DNA of 64,000 bases from Lachnospiraceae bacterium. Its GTDB lineage: Bacteria; Bacillota; Clostridia; Lachnospirales; Lachnospiraceae. This document shows, piece by piece, positions 27,805 to 38,032 of this stretch (the stretch's first letter is position 1; every line of letters starts with the position of its first letter). The notes beneath the pieces were generated by a model. The model was not told the DNA's origin, searched no databases, and was given only the letters and a program-made list of their open reading frames with translations. A program made the translations under genes and the position numbers. The DNA lies in the NCBI GenBank assembly GCA_017542245.1, contig JAFXXN010000135.1, positions 124,001-188,000 on the forward strand, read 5' to 3'.

Positions 27805-28494
27805 ATGTCTGATAAAATAAGCATTGCTATTGACGGACCTGCAGGTGCTGGAAAAAGCACAATTGCAAAAAAAGTTGCAGGTACACTTGGATTTACTTAT
27901 ATAGATACCGGTGCCATGTACAGAACCATGGCATATTACTGTTTGAGGGAAGGAATTTCACCTGATGATGAGGACGCTGTATCTTCTGTCTGTGACAAAA
28001 TAGAGGTAAGCTTGAAATATGTTGAAGGAGTTCAGCATGTTTTGTTAAACGGTGAAGATGTCAGCGGATTGATAAGGACTGCTGAAGTCGGTGCAGCCGC
28101 TTCGAAGATTTCTGTTTATCCCGCTGTCAGGAACAGTCTGCTTGACTTGCAGAGAAATATGGCAAAAACAGAGAATGTGGTCATGGACGGAAGAGATATA
28201 GGATCCGTTGTGCTTCCGGATGCTCCTGTTAAGATATTCCTTACCGCAAGTGTAGAGGAAAGAGCCAGAAGACGGTATAATGAATATGTGCTGGCGGGTC
28301 AGGAATGCGATATTGAGAAAATAAAGAAGGAAATAGAAGAGAGGGATCACAGGGATATGACCAGGGAAACAGCTCCGCTTGTATGTGCGGAGGGAGCAAC
28401 CGTCCTTGATTCCTCGAATATGACAATAGATGAGGTTTGTGAAGCCGTTATCGGGCTTGTTAAAGAAGCAGGATGTGGAGATTTTGACATATGA
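27805..28494 (+). CDS. cmk: Cytidylate kinase
   Basis: Phosphorylates CMP and dCMP with ATP. P-loop IDGPAGAGKSTIAKKVA at residues 8-24, YIDTGAMYRTM, the NMP-binding insert typical of bacterial CMP kinases, DGRDIGSVVLPDA and the lid RARRRYNEY. 229 residues. Its stop overlaps the start of ispH-S1 (ATGA), as in many Clostridia. Confidence 0.96.
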   Translation: MSDKISIAIDGPAGAGKSTIAKKVAGTLGFTYIDTGAMYRTMAYYCLREGISPDDEDAVSSVCDKIEVSLKYVEGVQHVLLNGEDVSGLIRTAEVGAAASKISVYPAVRNSLLDLQRNMAKTENVVMDGRDIGSVVLPDAPVKIFLTASVEERARRRYNEYVLAGQECDIEKIKKEIEERDHRDMTRETAPLVCAEGATVLDSSNMTIDEVCEAVIGLVKEAGCGDFDI

Positions 28495-30467
28495 TCGTCA
28501 GAGTGGCTGAAAGTGCCGGTTTCTGTTTTGGCATAGAGCGTGCATTAAATACGGTTTATGAGCAAATGAAAAAAGGCAGGCAGGTTTTTACATATGGCCC
28601 GATAACTCATAATGAAACTGTTTGTGAAGAGCTTGAGGCTAAAGGCGTAAAGATAATAAATTCGCTTGATGAGATACAGAAGATAAGGGATTCAGTCATA
28701 ATAATCAGATCTCACGGTGTATCGGAAGATGTATATAAAACTCTGAAAGCCACAGAATCAGCCGGAAATGAGATAATTGATGCTACCTGTACTTTTGTAA
28801 AAAAAATACATAATATAGTCAGTGAGGAATCCGGAAAAGGCGCGGAAATAATTATCATAGGAGATGGAAATCATCCTGAAGTGCAGGGTATCTGCGGCTG
28901 GTGCAGCGGACCCGTAACCGTGATAAATTCAGAGGAAGAGGCGAATGCTTTTGTTCCTAAAGGAAGCGAAAAAACGGTTGTTGTGGCACAAACAACATTT
29001 AATTTAAAGAAATTTAAAGTATTTGTTGAAATTTTACAAAAGAAGTTGTATAATGTAAATGTTGTTAACTCTATTTGCAACGCTACCGGGAAAAGACAGC
29101 GTGAAACTGAGGAATTGGCGGCAATCTCTGATGCTATGGTAGTTATAGGAGGAAGTCACAGTTCAAACACGGCAAAGCTCGTTGAGATATCGGAGAAGGT
29201 GTGCAGGAATACTTATCATATTCAGACGAGCGATGACCTGGATCTGGAGTTATTCAGATCTTTCCGTTGCGTAGGTATTACAGCAGGGGCGTCCACCCCA
29301 AAAACTATAATCAAGGAGGTTCAAGGAATTATGTCAGAAATGAATTTTGACGCGATGCTTGACGAATCAATGAAGACAATACACAACGGGGAGGTAGTCG
29401 AAGGTAAAGTCATTTATGTCAAAGAAGACGAAATTGCTCTTGACATTGGATACAAGGCAGACGGAATTATAACCAGAAGCGAATATACTAATACACCTAA
29501 CCTTGACTTAAGAACTGTTGTGAAGGAAGGTGACACGATTCAGGCAAAGGTACTTAAGGTTAATGATGGTGAAGGCCAGGTTTCTCTTACTTACAAGAGA
29601 CTTGCAGCTGAACGCGGAAGCGAGAAGCTTGCAAAGGCATTTGAAGACAAAGAGATTCTTAAGGCAAAGGTTACTGAGGTTCTTGGCGGAGGTATCTGCG
29701 TAGTTTATGATGAAACAAGAGTATTCATACCTGCTAGTCTTGTTTCAGATACTTACGAAAAGAATCTTGATAAGTATAAGGATCAGGAAATTGAATTTGT
29801 AGTTACAGAATTCCAGCCCAAGAAGAGAAGAATCATCGGCGATCGCAAGCAGATTCTTGTTACAAGAAAAGCAGAAGCAATGAAGAAGCTTTTCGATACT
29901 ATCAAGGTTGGCGATGTTATCGAGGGAACCGTTAAGAATATCACCGATTTCGGTGCTTTCATCGATCTTGGCGGAGCTGACGGACTTCTTCACATCTCAG
30001 AAATGTCATGGGGAAGAGTTGAGAATCCCAAGAAAGTATTTAAGGTTGGTGAGACTGTACGTGCATTTATAAAGGATATTCAGGGTACCAAGGTTGCTCT
30101 TTCAATGAAGTTCCCTGATCAGAATCCTTGGGCTGAGGCTGAGAAGAATTTTGAAAAAGGCAAAGTAGTCACAGGAAAAATTGCAAGAATGACTGATTTT
30201 GGTGCATTTGTTGAACTTCTTCCCGGTGTTGATGCATTACTTCATGTATCACAGATATCTAAGGACCGTATAGAGAAGCCTCAGGATGTATTAAAGGTTG
30301 GCCAGGAGATCGAAGCTAAGATTGTTGATTTCAATCTTGAAGAGAAGAAAATCAGCCTGAGCATGAAGGCCCTCTTTGCTAAGGAAAACAGTGATGATTC
30401 CGAAGAAACGGAAGAAGCTGAAGAGTCTGAGGCACAGGATAACGGTACTGAAACTGTTACTGAATGA
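28491..30467 (+). CDS. ispH: IspH (HMBPP reductase) fused to ribosomal protein S1-like domains
   Basis: Residues 1-280 are IspH: it reduces HMBPP to IPP/DMAPP, the last step of the MEP pathway, using a 4Fe-4S cluster. The three cysteines lie in AGFCFGIERA, IDATCTFVKKIH and NSICNATGKRQ. Residues ~300-640 hold four S1 RNA-binding domains; the third and fourth carry the classic DFGAFIDLGG..GLLHISEMS and DFGAFVELL..ALLHVSQIS patterns. An acidic tail ends the protein. This fusion is known in Clostridia. The joint at residue 281 is an ATG preceded by AAGGAGG, so a separate S1 protein may also be made. A perfect terminator follows. Confidence 0.95.
   Translation: MIVRVAESAGFCFGIERALNTVYEQMKKGRQVFTYGPITHNETVCEELEAKGVKIINSLDEIQKIRDSVIIIRSHGVSEDVYKTLKATESAGNEIIDATCTFVKKIHNIVSEESGKGAEIIIIGDGNHPEVQGICGWCSGPVTVINSEEEANAFVPKGSEKTVVVAQTTFNLKKFKVFVEILQKKLYNVNVVNSICNATGKRQRETEELAAISDAMVVIGGSHSSNTAKLVEISEKVCRNTYHIQTSDDLDLELFRSFRCVGITAGASTPKTIIKEVQGIMSEMNFDAMLDESMKTIHNGEVVEGKVIYVKEDEIALDIGYKADGIITRSEYTNTPNLDLRTVVKEGDTIQAKVLKVNDGEGQVSLTYKRLAAERGSEKLAKAFEDKEILKAKVTEVLGGGICVVYDETRVFIPASLVSDTYEKNLDKYKDQEIEFVVTEFQPKKRRIIGDRKQILVTRKAEAMKKLFDTIKVGDVIEGTVKNITDFGAFIDLGGADGLLHISEMSWGRVENPKKVFKVGETVRAFIKDIQGTKVALSMKFPDQNPWAEAEKNFEKGKVVTGKIARMTDFGAFVELLPGVDALLHVSQISKDRIEKPQDVLKVGQEIEAKIVDFNLEEKKISLSMKALFAKENSDDSEETEEAEESEAQDNGTETVTE
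29313..29333 (+). promoter_or_regulatory. Internal ribosome binding site at the IspH/S1 joint
   Basis: AAGGAGG at 29313-29319, then AAGGA at 29323-29327, precede in-frame ATG 29331 (codon 281). Initiation here would give a 378-residue protein with all four S1 domains and no IspH part. The optimal Shine-Dalgarno lies exactly at the domain boundary. Translation from it is inference. Confidence 0.6.
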
Positions 30468-30490
30468 TTAAGGCAGATAGCCTTTGACCT

Positions 30491-30527
30491 AAAAACAGAC
30501 TTAAAGGCGACTTTAAGTCTGTTTTTT
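30491..30527 (+). terminator. Terminator after ispH-S1
   Basis: AAAAACAGACTTAAAG (30491-30506) pairs perfectly with CTTTAAGTCTGTTTTT (30511-30526) around GCGA, ending in a T6 run. Confidence 0.93.
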
Positions 30528-30544
30528 AATGGATCGGAGAATAC

Positions 30545-31318
30545 GTGACAGATAATTACGAAGTATTCAAAAAACAGATATTGAGCCTGACCGGTATAGA
30601 TCTGAACTCGTATAAAGAGAATCAGATGAAACGCAGGATAGACTCTCTGATATTAAGAAATAAAGTTAGTACATACAGTGATTATATCAGCATTATAAGA
30701 AACGACCGTGATAAATTCGAAGAGTTTGTTACATATCTGACGATAAATGTTTCTGAATTCTGGCGCAATCCCGATCAATGGGATATACTTGAAAAACAGA
30801 TAATTCCGAATTTGACCGGTTTAGGTACCGTAAAGATATGGAGCGCAGCCTGCTCTACAGGAGATGAACCGTATTCTGCAGCCATGCTGTTCAATAAGTA
30901 TTTTCCTTTTGACAGGATCCATATAACAGCTACGGATCTGGATAAACAGGTCCTGAAAAAAGCCAAAGAAGGTATCTATGAAGAAAAAAGCCTGAAAGGG
31001 CTTCCGATAGGATTTAAACATAAGTTTTTTAGAAACATATCCGAAACAAGTCTGCAGATTTCTGATGAGGTTAAAAGATGTGTGCTCTTTAAGGAACATA
31101 ATCTGCTTAAAGATCCTTATCCGGATAATTTTGATCTGATCATGTGCAGGAATGTTTTGATATATTTTACCGATGATGCCAAAAACCATATTTACGAAGG
31201 TTTCAACCGGGCTTTGAAAAAAGGCGGTTATCTGTTTCTGGGTACTACTGAACAGATACTGAAACCTGCGGAATTCGGCTTTACTTCGGTTTCGTCGTTT
31301 TTTTATAAAAAAGTCTGA
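30545..31318 (+). CDS. cheR: CheR-type protein-glutamate O-methyltransferase
   Basis: Methylates glutamates of chemoreceptors with SAM for adaptation. N-terminal all-helical CheR_N (about 1-75, with YKENQMKRRIDSLI), then the Rossmann domain with IWSAACSTGDEPYSAAM, TATDLDKQVL and LIMCRNVLIYF. 257 residues, single-domain form, no TPR. The GTG start has GGAG in front. It stands alone with no other chemotaxis gene around, between a terminator and the plsX promoter. Confidence 0.92.
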   Translation: MTDNYEVFKKQILSLTGIDLNSYKENQMKRRIDSLILRNKVSTYSDYISIIRNDRDKFEEFVTYLTINVSEFWRNPDQWDILEKQIIPNLTGLGTVKIWSAACSTGDEPYSAAMLFNKYFPFDRIHITATDLDKQVLKKAKEGIYEEKSLKGLPIGFKHKFFRNISETSLQISDEVKRCVLFKEHNLLKDPYPDNFDLIMCRNVLIYFTDDAKNHIYEGFNRALKKGGYLFLGTTEQILKPAEFGFTSVSSFFYKKV

Positions 31319-31336
31319 TTATATTGTTATTTTGTA

Positions 31337-31365
31337 TTGATTTTTTATTATAAAAAGTTTATAGT
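31337..31365 (+). promoter_or_regulatory. Promoter of plsX-acpP
   Basis: TTGATT (31337-31342), 17-bp spacer, TATAGT (31360-31365); ATG of plsX lies 22 nt downstream. No FapR-type operator was recognised. Confidence 0.75.
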
Positions 31366-31387
31366 AATTTTTAGGGATGGAGAGAAG

Positions 31388-32392
31388 ATGAGCATAATTG
31401 TTAAAGCAGCAGTAGATGCCATGGGCGGAGATAATGCTCCTGGTGAGATTGTCAAGGGCACTGTTGATGCTGTAAATGAAAGTGATAAACTTAAATGTTT
31501 TCTTGTAGGAAAAGAAGATGATATTAAGCAGGAACTTTCAAAGTATACCTATGACGCTTCAAAGATTGAGATTGTAAATGCAGATGAGATCATTACAAAT
31601 GACGAACCGCCGGTCATGGCTATCAGAAGAAAGAAGAATTCTTCTATAGTTATCGGCCTTAATCTTGTAAAATCAGGAGAAGCAGACGGATTTATTTCGG
31701 CCGGCAGTACGGGAGCCGTTCTGGTCGGTGCACAGCTTATAGCAGGAAGAATAAAAGGTGTTGAAAGAACGCCTCTTGCTCCGGTTGTTCCGACATTGAA
31801 AGGATGTTCATTGCTTATAGACTGCGGGGCAAATGTTGATGCAAGAGCATCTCACCTGATTCAGTTTGCCAAGATGGGTTCTATATACATGGAGAATGTC
31901 ATAGGTGTAAAAAATCCTAAGGTTGCCATAGTTAATATCGGTACTGAGGAAGAGAAGGGAAATGCTTTGGTAAAAGAGACTTTTCCTTTGCTTAAAAACT
32001 GTGCAGGCATAAACTTCGTCGGAAGTATTGAAGCCCGACAGATTCCTTACGGAGATGCAGATGTTATTGTCTGTGAAGCGTTTGTCGGAAATGTAATACT
32101 TAAGATGTACGAAGGAGTTGCAGGAGCACTTATCACTAAGCTAAAGGAAGGTTTGACTGCTACTCCTATAAGCAGCTTTGGTGCTCTTCTTTGCAAAAAG
32201 TCCTTGAAAAAGACGATGAAAGGCTTCAGTATGGATGACTACGGCGGAGCTCCAATGCTCGGACTTAACGGTCTGGTTATGAAAACGCATGGAAATTCCC
32301 GAGCCATTGAAGTGAAAAATTCTATATTGCAGTGTATAAAATTTAGTGAAAGCAATATACCTGATAAAATCAGGAGAAATTTACAGGAATAA
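31388..32392 (+). CDS. plsX: Phosphate acyltransferase PlsX
   Basis: Makes acyl-phosphate from acyl-ACP and inorganic phosphate, feeding PlsY in phospholipid synthesis. It opens VKAAVDAMGGDNAPGEIV, the family signature, and continues with GFISAGSTGAVLVG, LIDCGANVDAR and DVIVCEAFVGNV. GGAG at 31379-31382 fixes ATG 31388 (334 residues). acpP follows after 11 nt, giving substrate carrier and enzyme in one unit. Confidence 0.96.
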   Translation: MSIIVKAAVDAMGGDNAPGEIVKGTVDAVNESDKLKCFLVGKEDDIKQELSKYTYDASKIEIVNADEIITNDEPPVMAIRRKKNSSIVIGLNLVKSGEADGFISAGSTGAVLVGAQLIAGRIKGVERTPLAPVVPTLKGCSLLIDCGANVDARASHLIQFAKMGSIYMENVIGVKNPKVAIVNIGTEEEKGNALVKETFPLLKNCAGINFVGSIEARQIPYGDADVIVCEAFVGNVILKMYEGVAGALITKLKEGLTATPISSFGALLCKKSLKKTMKGFSMDDYGGAPMLGLNGLVMKTHGNSRAIEVKNSILQCIKFSESNIPDKIRRNLQE

Positions 32393-32403
32393 CGGAGGTT
32401 ACT

Positions 32404-32634
32404 ATGGAATTCGAAAAAATTCGCAAGATTATTGCAGAGGTGCTTAATGTTAATCCGGATGAAATAACACTGGATACTACCTTTATCGAGGATCTTGGCG
32501 CAGATTCACTTGATGTTTTTCAGATCATTATGGGTATTGAAGAAGAATTCGACATTGAGATAGCCAATGAAGATGCTGAAAACATCACTACTGTCAGAGA
32601 TGCAGTTGAACAGATCAAGAAAGCTATAAACTGA
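32404..32634 (+). CDS. acpP: Acyl carrier protein
   Basis: Carries fatty acyl chains on a phosphopantetheine arm attached to the serine of GADSLDVFQ. 76 residues, highly acidic, four-helix fold. GGAGG lies just before the start. A short hairpin (GCTGTC/GACAGC, 32643-32659) with no clear T-run separates it from rnc. Confidence 0.97.
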   Translation: MEFEKIRKIIAEVLNVNPDEITLDTTFIEDLGADSLDVFQIIMGIEEEFDIEIANEDAENITTVRDAVEQIKKAIN

Positions 32635-32692
32635 TTTTGGAGGCTGTCATTTAGACAGCTTCTATTTATGCTATTTCATGAAAGGCTTATAG

Positions 32693-33388
32693 ATGATTAC
32701 CGAAAAAAAAATAGAAGAGCTTGAGGCACGTCTGGAGTATACTTTTAAAGACAAGAGCCTTATTGAACTTGCACTGTCACACAGCTCATACATTAATGAG
32801 CAGACAAACAGAAACAAACAGTGCAATGAGAGGATCGAGTTTCTCGGAGACGCCATTCTGGAGATGGTATCAAGTGAGTATCTCTATAATAACAGACCTC
32901 AAGACAAAGAAGGAGTGCTGTCAAAGCAAAGAGCTGCGCTTGTTTGTGAAAAAGCGCTCGCCACAGCAGCAAGAAGCATAAACCTGGGAGATTATCTCCT
33001 TTTAGGCAAGGGTGAGGCTGCTAACGGAGGGGCAAACAGGGATTCTATTCTGGCAGATGCCTTTGAAGCAGTAATCGGAGCTATTTACCTTGACGGCGGC
33101 TATGAAGTTGTTTCTGCATTTATCATCAAGAGAGTTCTTGAGAACGGAAACGGCATATTTGTAGATTACAAATCGCGTTTCCAGGAGATAGTACAGGGAC
33201 GCAGTAATGCTAAAATTGTATATGAGCTTGTTGGAGAGACAGGACCCGAACATGACAGAAAGTTCGAGGTTGCGGTCTCTATTAATGGTGTTATACTTGG
33301 CCACGGCACCGGTCATAACAAAAAATCCGCAGAGCAAAACGCAGCCATGGAAGCAATTGTAATGACGCGAAGACAGACAGACTTATAG
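32693..33388 (+). CDS. rnc: Ribonuclease III
   Basis: Cleaves double-stranded RNA in rRNA processing and mRNA turnover. Catalytic signature NERIEFLGDAILEM near residue 44, the acidic pair in ILADAFEAVIGAIYLDGG, and a C-terminal dsRNA-binding domain (from FQEIVQGR, with GHGTGHNKKSAEQNAA). 231 residues. Start ATG 32693 with AAAGG upstream. The order acpP-rnc-smc-ftsY is typical of Firmicutes. Confidence 0.96.
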   Translation: MITEKKIEELEARLEYTFKDKSLIELALSHSSYINEQTNRNKQCNERIEFLGDAILEMVSSEYLYNNRPQDKEGVLSKQRAALVCEKALATAARSINLGDYLLLGKGEAANGGANRDSILADAFEAVIGAIYLDGGYEVVSAFIIKRVLENGNGIFVDYKSRFQEIVQGRSNAKIVYELVGETGPEHDRKFEVAVSINGVILGHGTGHNKKSAEQNAAMEAIVMTRRQTDL

Positions 33389-33431
33389 CTCAGAAATTTT
33401 CATCATTTTATTAACGGAGCAGTCCATAATT

Positions 33432-36400
33432 ATGTATTTAAAAAGCATAGAAATACACGGCTTTAAATCTTTTGCAAATAAAATTCTTTTTGAGTTTCAC
33501 GATGGTATCACTGCCATAGTCGGACCTAACGGCAGCGGAAAGAGCAATGTTGCCGATGCTGTAAGATGGGTACTTGGAGAGCAGAGTGCCAAACAGCTTC
33601 GAGGCGCATCGATGCAGGATGTTATTTTTTCCGGCTCAGAAGCGAGAAAACCGATGGGATATGCGTCGGTTGAAATTACATTCGATAACTCAGACCATAA
33701 GCTTCCGATAGACTACGAGGAACTTGCTGTAGCAAGAAGAGTATACAGATCGGGAGAAAGTGAATATCTGATAAACGGGAATATCTGCAGGCTGAAGGAT
33801 GTTCAGGAAATGTTTATGGATACCGGTATCGGTAAGGAAGGATATTCCATTATCGGTCAGGGACAGATAGACAAGATACTAAGTACAAAGCCGGAAGACA
33901 GGCGTGAATTATTTGACGAAGCTGTCGGTATAGTAAAATTCAAAAAAAGAAAAAATATCGCCGAGAAGAATCTGCAGGAGGCATCGGATAATCTTCTCAG
34001 GGTAAATGACATTATCAGAGAACTTGAAGAACGTATCGGACCTCTTGAAAAACAATCCGTAGTTGCTAAGGAATATTTAAGATTAAAAGAAATCCTGAAA
34101 AATCTTGAAGTTAATAATTTCCTTAAGGAGTATGATGAAAGCGGGAAAAAGAAAAAAGAGCTGGATGAAAAATACAGTATCGCCGCAGAAGAACTGAATA
34201 CTACAAAAAAGGAAAACGAAAAAGCCGAAGCAGAATACAAAAGGCTTGACAGTGAGATCGAAGAGATTGACAATCTGTTAAATGATTCAAGAAATCAGCG
34301 CCAGGAAACCCTTATCGATTCCGAAAAGAAGGAAGGAGAGATAAGGCTTCTTAACCAGCAGCTTGAAAACATCACCAACGACAGAAAAAGGCTTGATGAA
34401 CGTATAGAAGAAATCAAAAACGGTATTGACGAGAAGTATTCTGAAAGAGCTGAATTTGAGAAACAGGCCGGAATGTATAAGGAAAAACTTTCGGAATGTG
34501 AAAAAAGAAGAACCGAAGCAAAAAACGTTCTTGATGGGATAAGGAGCGAGTCGGAAGAGCTTTCCCGAAAGATAGAGGAAGCAAATGCGTCCATCCTTTC
34601 ACTTGCAGGAGCCGACGGTCAGGTACGTACAGATATAGGACATGCGGATTCTGTTCTTGAACAGAATAATATCAGGCATGCAGAACTTTCCAGAAGGTTA
34701 TTGACTCTGAAGAGTGATGAAACAGAAGTAAGCGGTACCGTAACGATACTTGAAGAAAAGTATAATAAGATCACCAAACAGATAAGTGACTATGAGAGTA
34801 AGGAAAAGGAATATTACCAAAAGCTTTCTGAAACTGATTCACTTTCTAAAAAATATAAAGAAGAATACGACGGTCTTAACCAGGATTTTATTGGGGTAAG
34901 ATCCAGACTTGATGCCATAAAACAGATCGCGGAAAGATATGACGGTTACAGCGGAAGCGTGAAGAAGGTAATGGAGAACAAGGATCGTTTTCCGGGAATC
35001 TGCGGAGTTGTCGCTGACCTTATCTCTACTGAAAAGAAATATGAGACAGCTGTAGAAACAGCTTTAGGTGCTTCAATCCAGCATATCGTTGCAGAGGATG
35101 AAGCTACTGCAAAAGAGGTAATAGAGTACCTTAAGAGGGAAAAATTAGGAAGGGTAACATTCCTTCCAATAACCTCCATAGGGGACGGAAACCGCGGCAA
35201 AGTAGAAAAAGATGTATTTAGTGAGAAGGGTGTTTTAGGTGACGCAGCTTCTCTTGTTAATGCTGAAGAAAAATATTCAGGAATTGTAAAGCATCTTTTA
35301 AAAAGTTTTATAGTCATCGATAATGTCGACAATGCATTAAAGATTGCCAGAAAATTTGATTACAATCTGAGACTTGTTACGTTAGAAGGAGAGCTCTTAT
35401 CACCCGGAGGTTCCATCGCGGGCGGAGCCTTTAAATCTAAGAGTAATCTTTTGGGCAGAAAACGTGAAATAGAAGAACTTGAAGCAAGTCTTGAATCAAA
35501 GAGAACCGAGCTTAATAAGATCCGAAGGGAAATGGAGAAAGCTTTGGAAGAAAAGAAACAGATAAGAGATTTGATCGAGACTGGCAGAAGCAGCCTTAAA
35601 GAACTCTATGTGAGTCAGAATACCGCTAAACTTGAACTGAAAAAAGAAACCGAACATTTGGAAGAAATCAGGAAAAGAAGTACAGGTTATAAAACTGAAT
35701 CACAGTCTATAGAGCAAAAGAATGCTGAACTGAAGAAGGAACTTGAAGCCAGAAAAAAGAGTCTTGATGAAAATGAAAAGAAGCAGAAAGAGTTCCAGAA
35801 ACAGATAGATGAGATAAATACCGAAATATCCGGCAGAAAAGAGGCTGAAGCAAATGCATTGACCAAATTGTCGGATATCGCCGTAGAATTCTCAAATATC
35901 GAACAGGCATGTAATTATGCTATAGAGAATATTAACCGTATTGACACTGAGACGGAGAAATTAAAGACTGACCGTGAACGTATCAAAGACGGTGAAGAAG
36001 AAAACAAACGTGAATTTACCGAGAAGAAGATACAGATAGAAAATATCACTCATCTGCTTGAGCAGAACAGGTCTAATGCCGAAATTCTCGCAAATAACAT
36101 AAATGAACTGAATGAACGTAAAGAGCAGATCAACCGTGCCCATAAGGAATTTTTCAGCTCATGGTCGGAACTTAACAAAAAGACGCTCAGTATGGAAAAA
36201 GAAGTTTCAAGACTCCAGTCTTTGAGGGAGAAAACCGAGGAACTTCTGGATGCAGCTACTACATATATCTGGGAGGAGTACCAGCTTACATTATCTACTG
36301 CCGAAGAGTACAGGGATGAAAATTTCAATGCTTCTACTGCAAAGAAGGATATAAACGGTACAAGACAGGAGATAAAAAAACTCGGAGATGTAAATGTTAA

Positions 36401-36992
36401 TTCGATAGAAGAATACAAAACCGTTTCCGAAAGATACGGGCTGTTAACCGGACAGAGAAATGATCTTACCGAATCAAAGATAAAGATCGAAGCTATCATC
36501 GCAGAACTTGATGAAGCCATGAGAAAACAGTTTACAGAACGTTTTGAGCAGATAAGGGTTGAATTTAACAATGTATTCAGAGAACTTTTCGGAGGCGGAA
36601 AGGGAGAACTTGAACTGATAGAGGATGAAGATGTTCTTGAGGCAGGAATCAGGATTATTGCACAGCCGCCCGGAAAGAAACTCCAGAATATGATGCAGTT
36701 GTCGGGCGGTGAAAAAGCGCTTACGGCTATAAGCCTGCTGTTCGCTATCCAGAATCTGAAACCGTCACCGTTCTGCCTGCTTGATGAGATAGAAGCTGCG
36801 CTTGATGATTCAAATGTAAAGCGTTACGCAAGCTATCTGCATAAACTTACCAAAAACTCACAATTCATTGTTATCACTCACAGACGCGGAACTATGTCCT
36901 CGGCTGATGCCCTTTACGGGATTACTATGCAGGAAAAGGGTGTATCTACACTCGTTTCGGTCAACCTTATCGAAGACGATCTGGATGCCTGA
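33432..36992 (+). CDS. smc: Chromosome segregation protein SMC
   Basis: ATPase of the bacterial condensin with ScpA and ScpB. Walker A GPNGSGKSNVADA near residue 32, two long coiled coils, a hinge (about 500-660) with GVVADLISTEKKYETAVE, the ABC signature LSGGEKALTA near 1090 and Walker B FCLLDEIEAALDD near 1115. 1186 residues is standard. The ribosome binding site GGAG is about 11 nt from the start and therefore weak. Confidence 0.97.
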   Translation: MYLKSIEIHGFKSFANKILFEFHDGITAIVGPNGSGKSNVADAVRWVLGEQSAKQLRGASMQDVIFSGSEARKPMGYASVEITFDNSDHKLPIDYEELAVARRVYRSGESEYLINGNICRLKDVQEMFMDTGIGKEGYSIIGQGQIDKILSTKPEDRRELFDEAVGIVKFKKRKNIAEKNLQEASDNLLRVNDIIRELEERIGPLEKQSVVAKEYLRLKEILKNLEVNNFLKEYDESGKKKKELDEKYSIAAEELNTTKKENEKAEAEYKRLDSEIEEIDNLLNDSRNQRQETLIDSEKKEGEIRLLNQQLENITNDRKRLDERIEEIKNGIDEKYSERAEFEKQAGMYKEKLSECEKRRTEAKNVLDGIRSESEELSRKIEEANASILSLAGADGQVRTDIGHADSVLEQNNIRHAELSRRLLTLKSDETEVSGTVTILEEKYNKITKQISDYESKEKEYYQKLSETDSLSKKYKEEYDGLNQDFIGVRSRLDAIKQIAERYDGYSGSVKKVMENKDRFPGICGVVADLISTEKKYETAVETALGASIQHIVAEDEATAKEVIEYLKREKLGRVTFLPITSIGDGNRGKVEKDVFSEKGVLGDAASLVNAEEKYSGIVKHLLKSFIVIDNVDNALKIARKFDYNLRLVTLEGELLSPGGSIAGGAFKSKSNLLGRKREIEELEASLESKRTELNKIRREMEKALEEKKQIRDLIETGRSSLKELYVSQNTAKLELKKETEHLEEIRKRSTGYKTESQSIEQKNAELKKELEARKKSLDENEKKQKEFQKQIDEINTEISGRKEAEANALTKLSDIAVEFSNIEQACNYAIENINRIDTETEKLKTDRERIKDGEEENKREFTEKKIQIENITHLLEQNRSNAEILANNINELNERKEQINRAHKEFFSSWSELNKKTLSMEKEVSRLQSLREKTEELLDAATTYIWEEYQLTLSTAEEYRDENFNASTAKKDINGTRQEIKKLGDVNVNSIEEYKTVSERYGLLTGQRNDLTESKIKIEAIIAELDEAMRKQFTERFEQIRVEFNNVFRELFGGGKGELELIEDEDVLEAGIRIIAQPPGKKLQNMMQLSGGEKALTAISLLFAIQNLKPSPFCLLDEIEAALDDSNVKRYASYLHKLTKNSQFIVITHRRGTMSSADALYGITMQEKGVSTLVSVNLIEDDLDA

Positions 36993-37031
36993 AAAACATA
37001 AAAAAGATTTATAAATACCGGAGGAAAGATA

Positions 37032-37994
37032 ATGGGAGAGGAAAAAGAGAAGAAAAAAGGTTTTTTTAGCAGACTGGTATCAGGTCTTTCAAAAACAAGA
37101 AAAAGTATTGCGAGCGGAATAAGCAGTATATTCAGCGCATTTTCTTCGATTGATGACGAGTTCTATGAGGAACTTGAGGAGACTCTTATCATGGCTGACC
37201 TGGGTATAAATGCTACTGAGGCTATTATTGAAAACCTCAAAGAAAAAGTTAAGGAAAATAAGATAAAAGAACCTGAGGCATGCAGACAGCTGCTGATGGA
37301 AAGTATTGAAGAACAGATGTCGGTTCCTGAAGATGCTTATCTTTTTGAAGAAAGAAAATCCGTAGTTATGGTTATAGGCGTGAACGGAGTAGGAAAAACC
37401 ACGTCTATAGGCAAGCTGGCAGGACAGCTTAAGGGACAGGGAAAGAAAGTACTTGTTGCTGCTGCGGATACATTTCGTGCAGCAGCCATCGAACAGCTGA
37501 CTGAATGGACCAACCGGGCAGGTGTAGACATAATATCCCAGTCCGAAGGTTCAGATCCCGCTGCGGTCGTATTTGATGCGGTTTCTGCAGCAAAATCAAG
37601 AAAAACGGATATACTGCTCTGTGATACTGCAGGACGTCTTCATAACAAGAAAAACCTCATGGATGAGTTAAAGAAGATAAACAGGATAGTGGACAGGGAA
37701 TATCCTGAGTGTTACAGGGAGACTCTGGTTGTTCTTGACGGAACCACCGGACAGAATGCACTCGCTCAGGCAAAACAGTTCAGTGAAGTAGCAAATATCA
37801 CAGGAATCATAATAACCAAACTTGACGGTACCGCAAAGGGCGGTATAGCTGTAGCTATCCAGAAGGAACTTGGAATACCTGTTAAGTATATTGGCGTGGG
37901 CGAACATATTGACGATCTTCAGAAATTTGATCCCCATTCCTTTGTAGAAGCTTTATTCAGTACTTCGGATCATAATGAGGAAAATGAAGAGTAG
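37032..37994 (+). CDS. ftsY: Signal recognition particle receptor FtsY
   Basis: GTPase that docks SRP-ribosome complexes at the membrane. Short A domain rich in Lys/Glu, N domain, then the G domain: [38 protein letters not shown] and [10 protein letters not shown], ending [22 protein letters not shown]. 320 residues, typical of Firmicutes. GGAGG precedes the start. Confidence 0.97.
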   Translation: MGEEKEKKKGFFSRLVSGLSKTRKSIASGISSIFSAFSSIDDEFYEELEETLIMADLGINATEAIIENLKEKVKENKIKEPEACRQLLMESIEEQMSVPEDAYLFEERKSVVMVIGVNGVGKTTSIGKLAGQLKGQGKKVLVAAADTFRAAAIEQLTEWTNRAGVDIISQSEGSDPAAVVFDAVSAAKSRKTDILLCDTAGRLHNKKNLMDELKKINRIVDREYPECYRETLVVLDGTTGQNALAQAKQFSEVANITGIIITKLDGTAKGGIAVAIQKELGIPVKYIGVGEHIDDLQKFDPHSFVEALFSTSDHNEENEE

Positions 37995-38032
37995 TAAGAT
38001 AACAAAATAAAAATATGTACGGGAGGTCTGAG

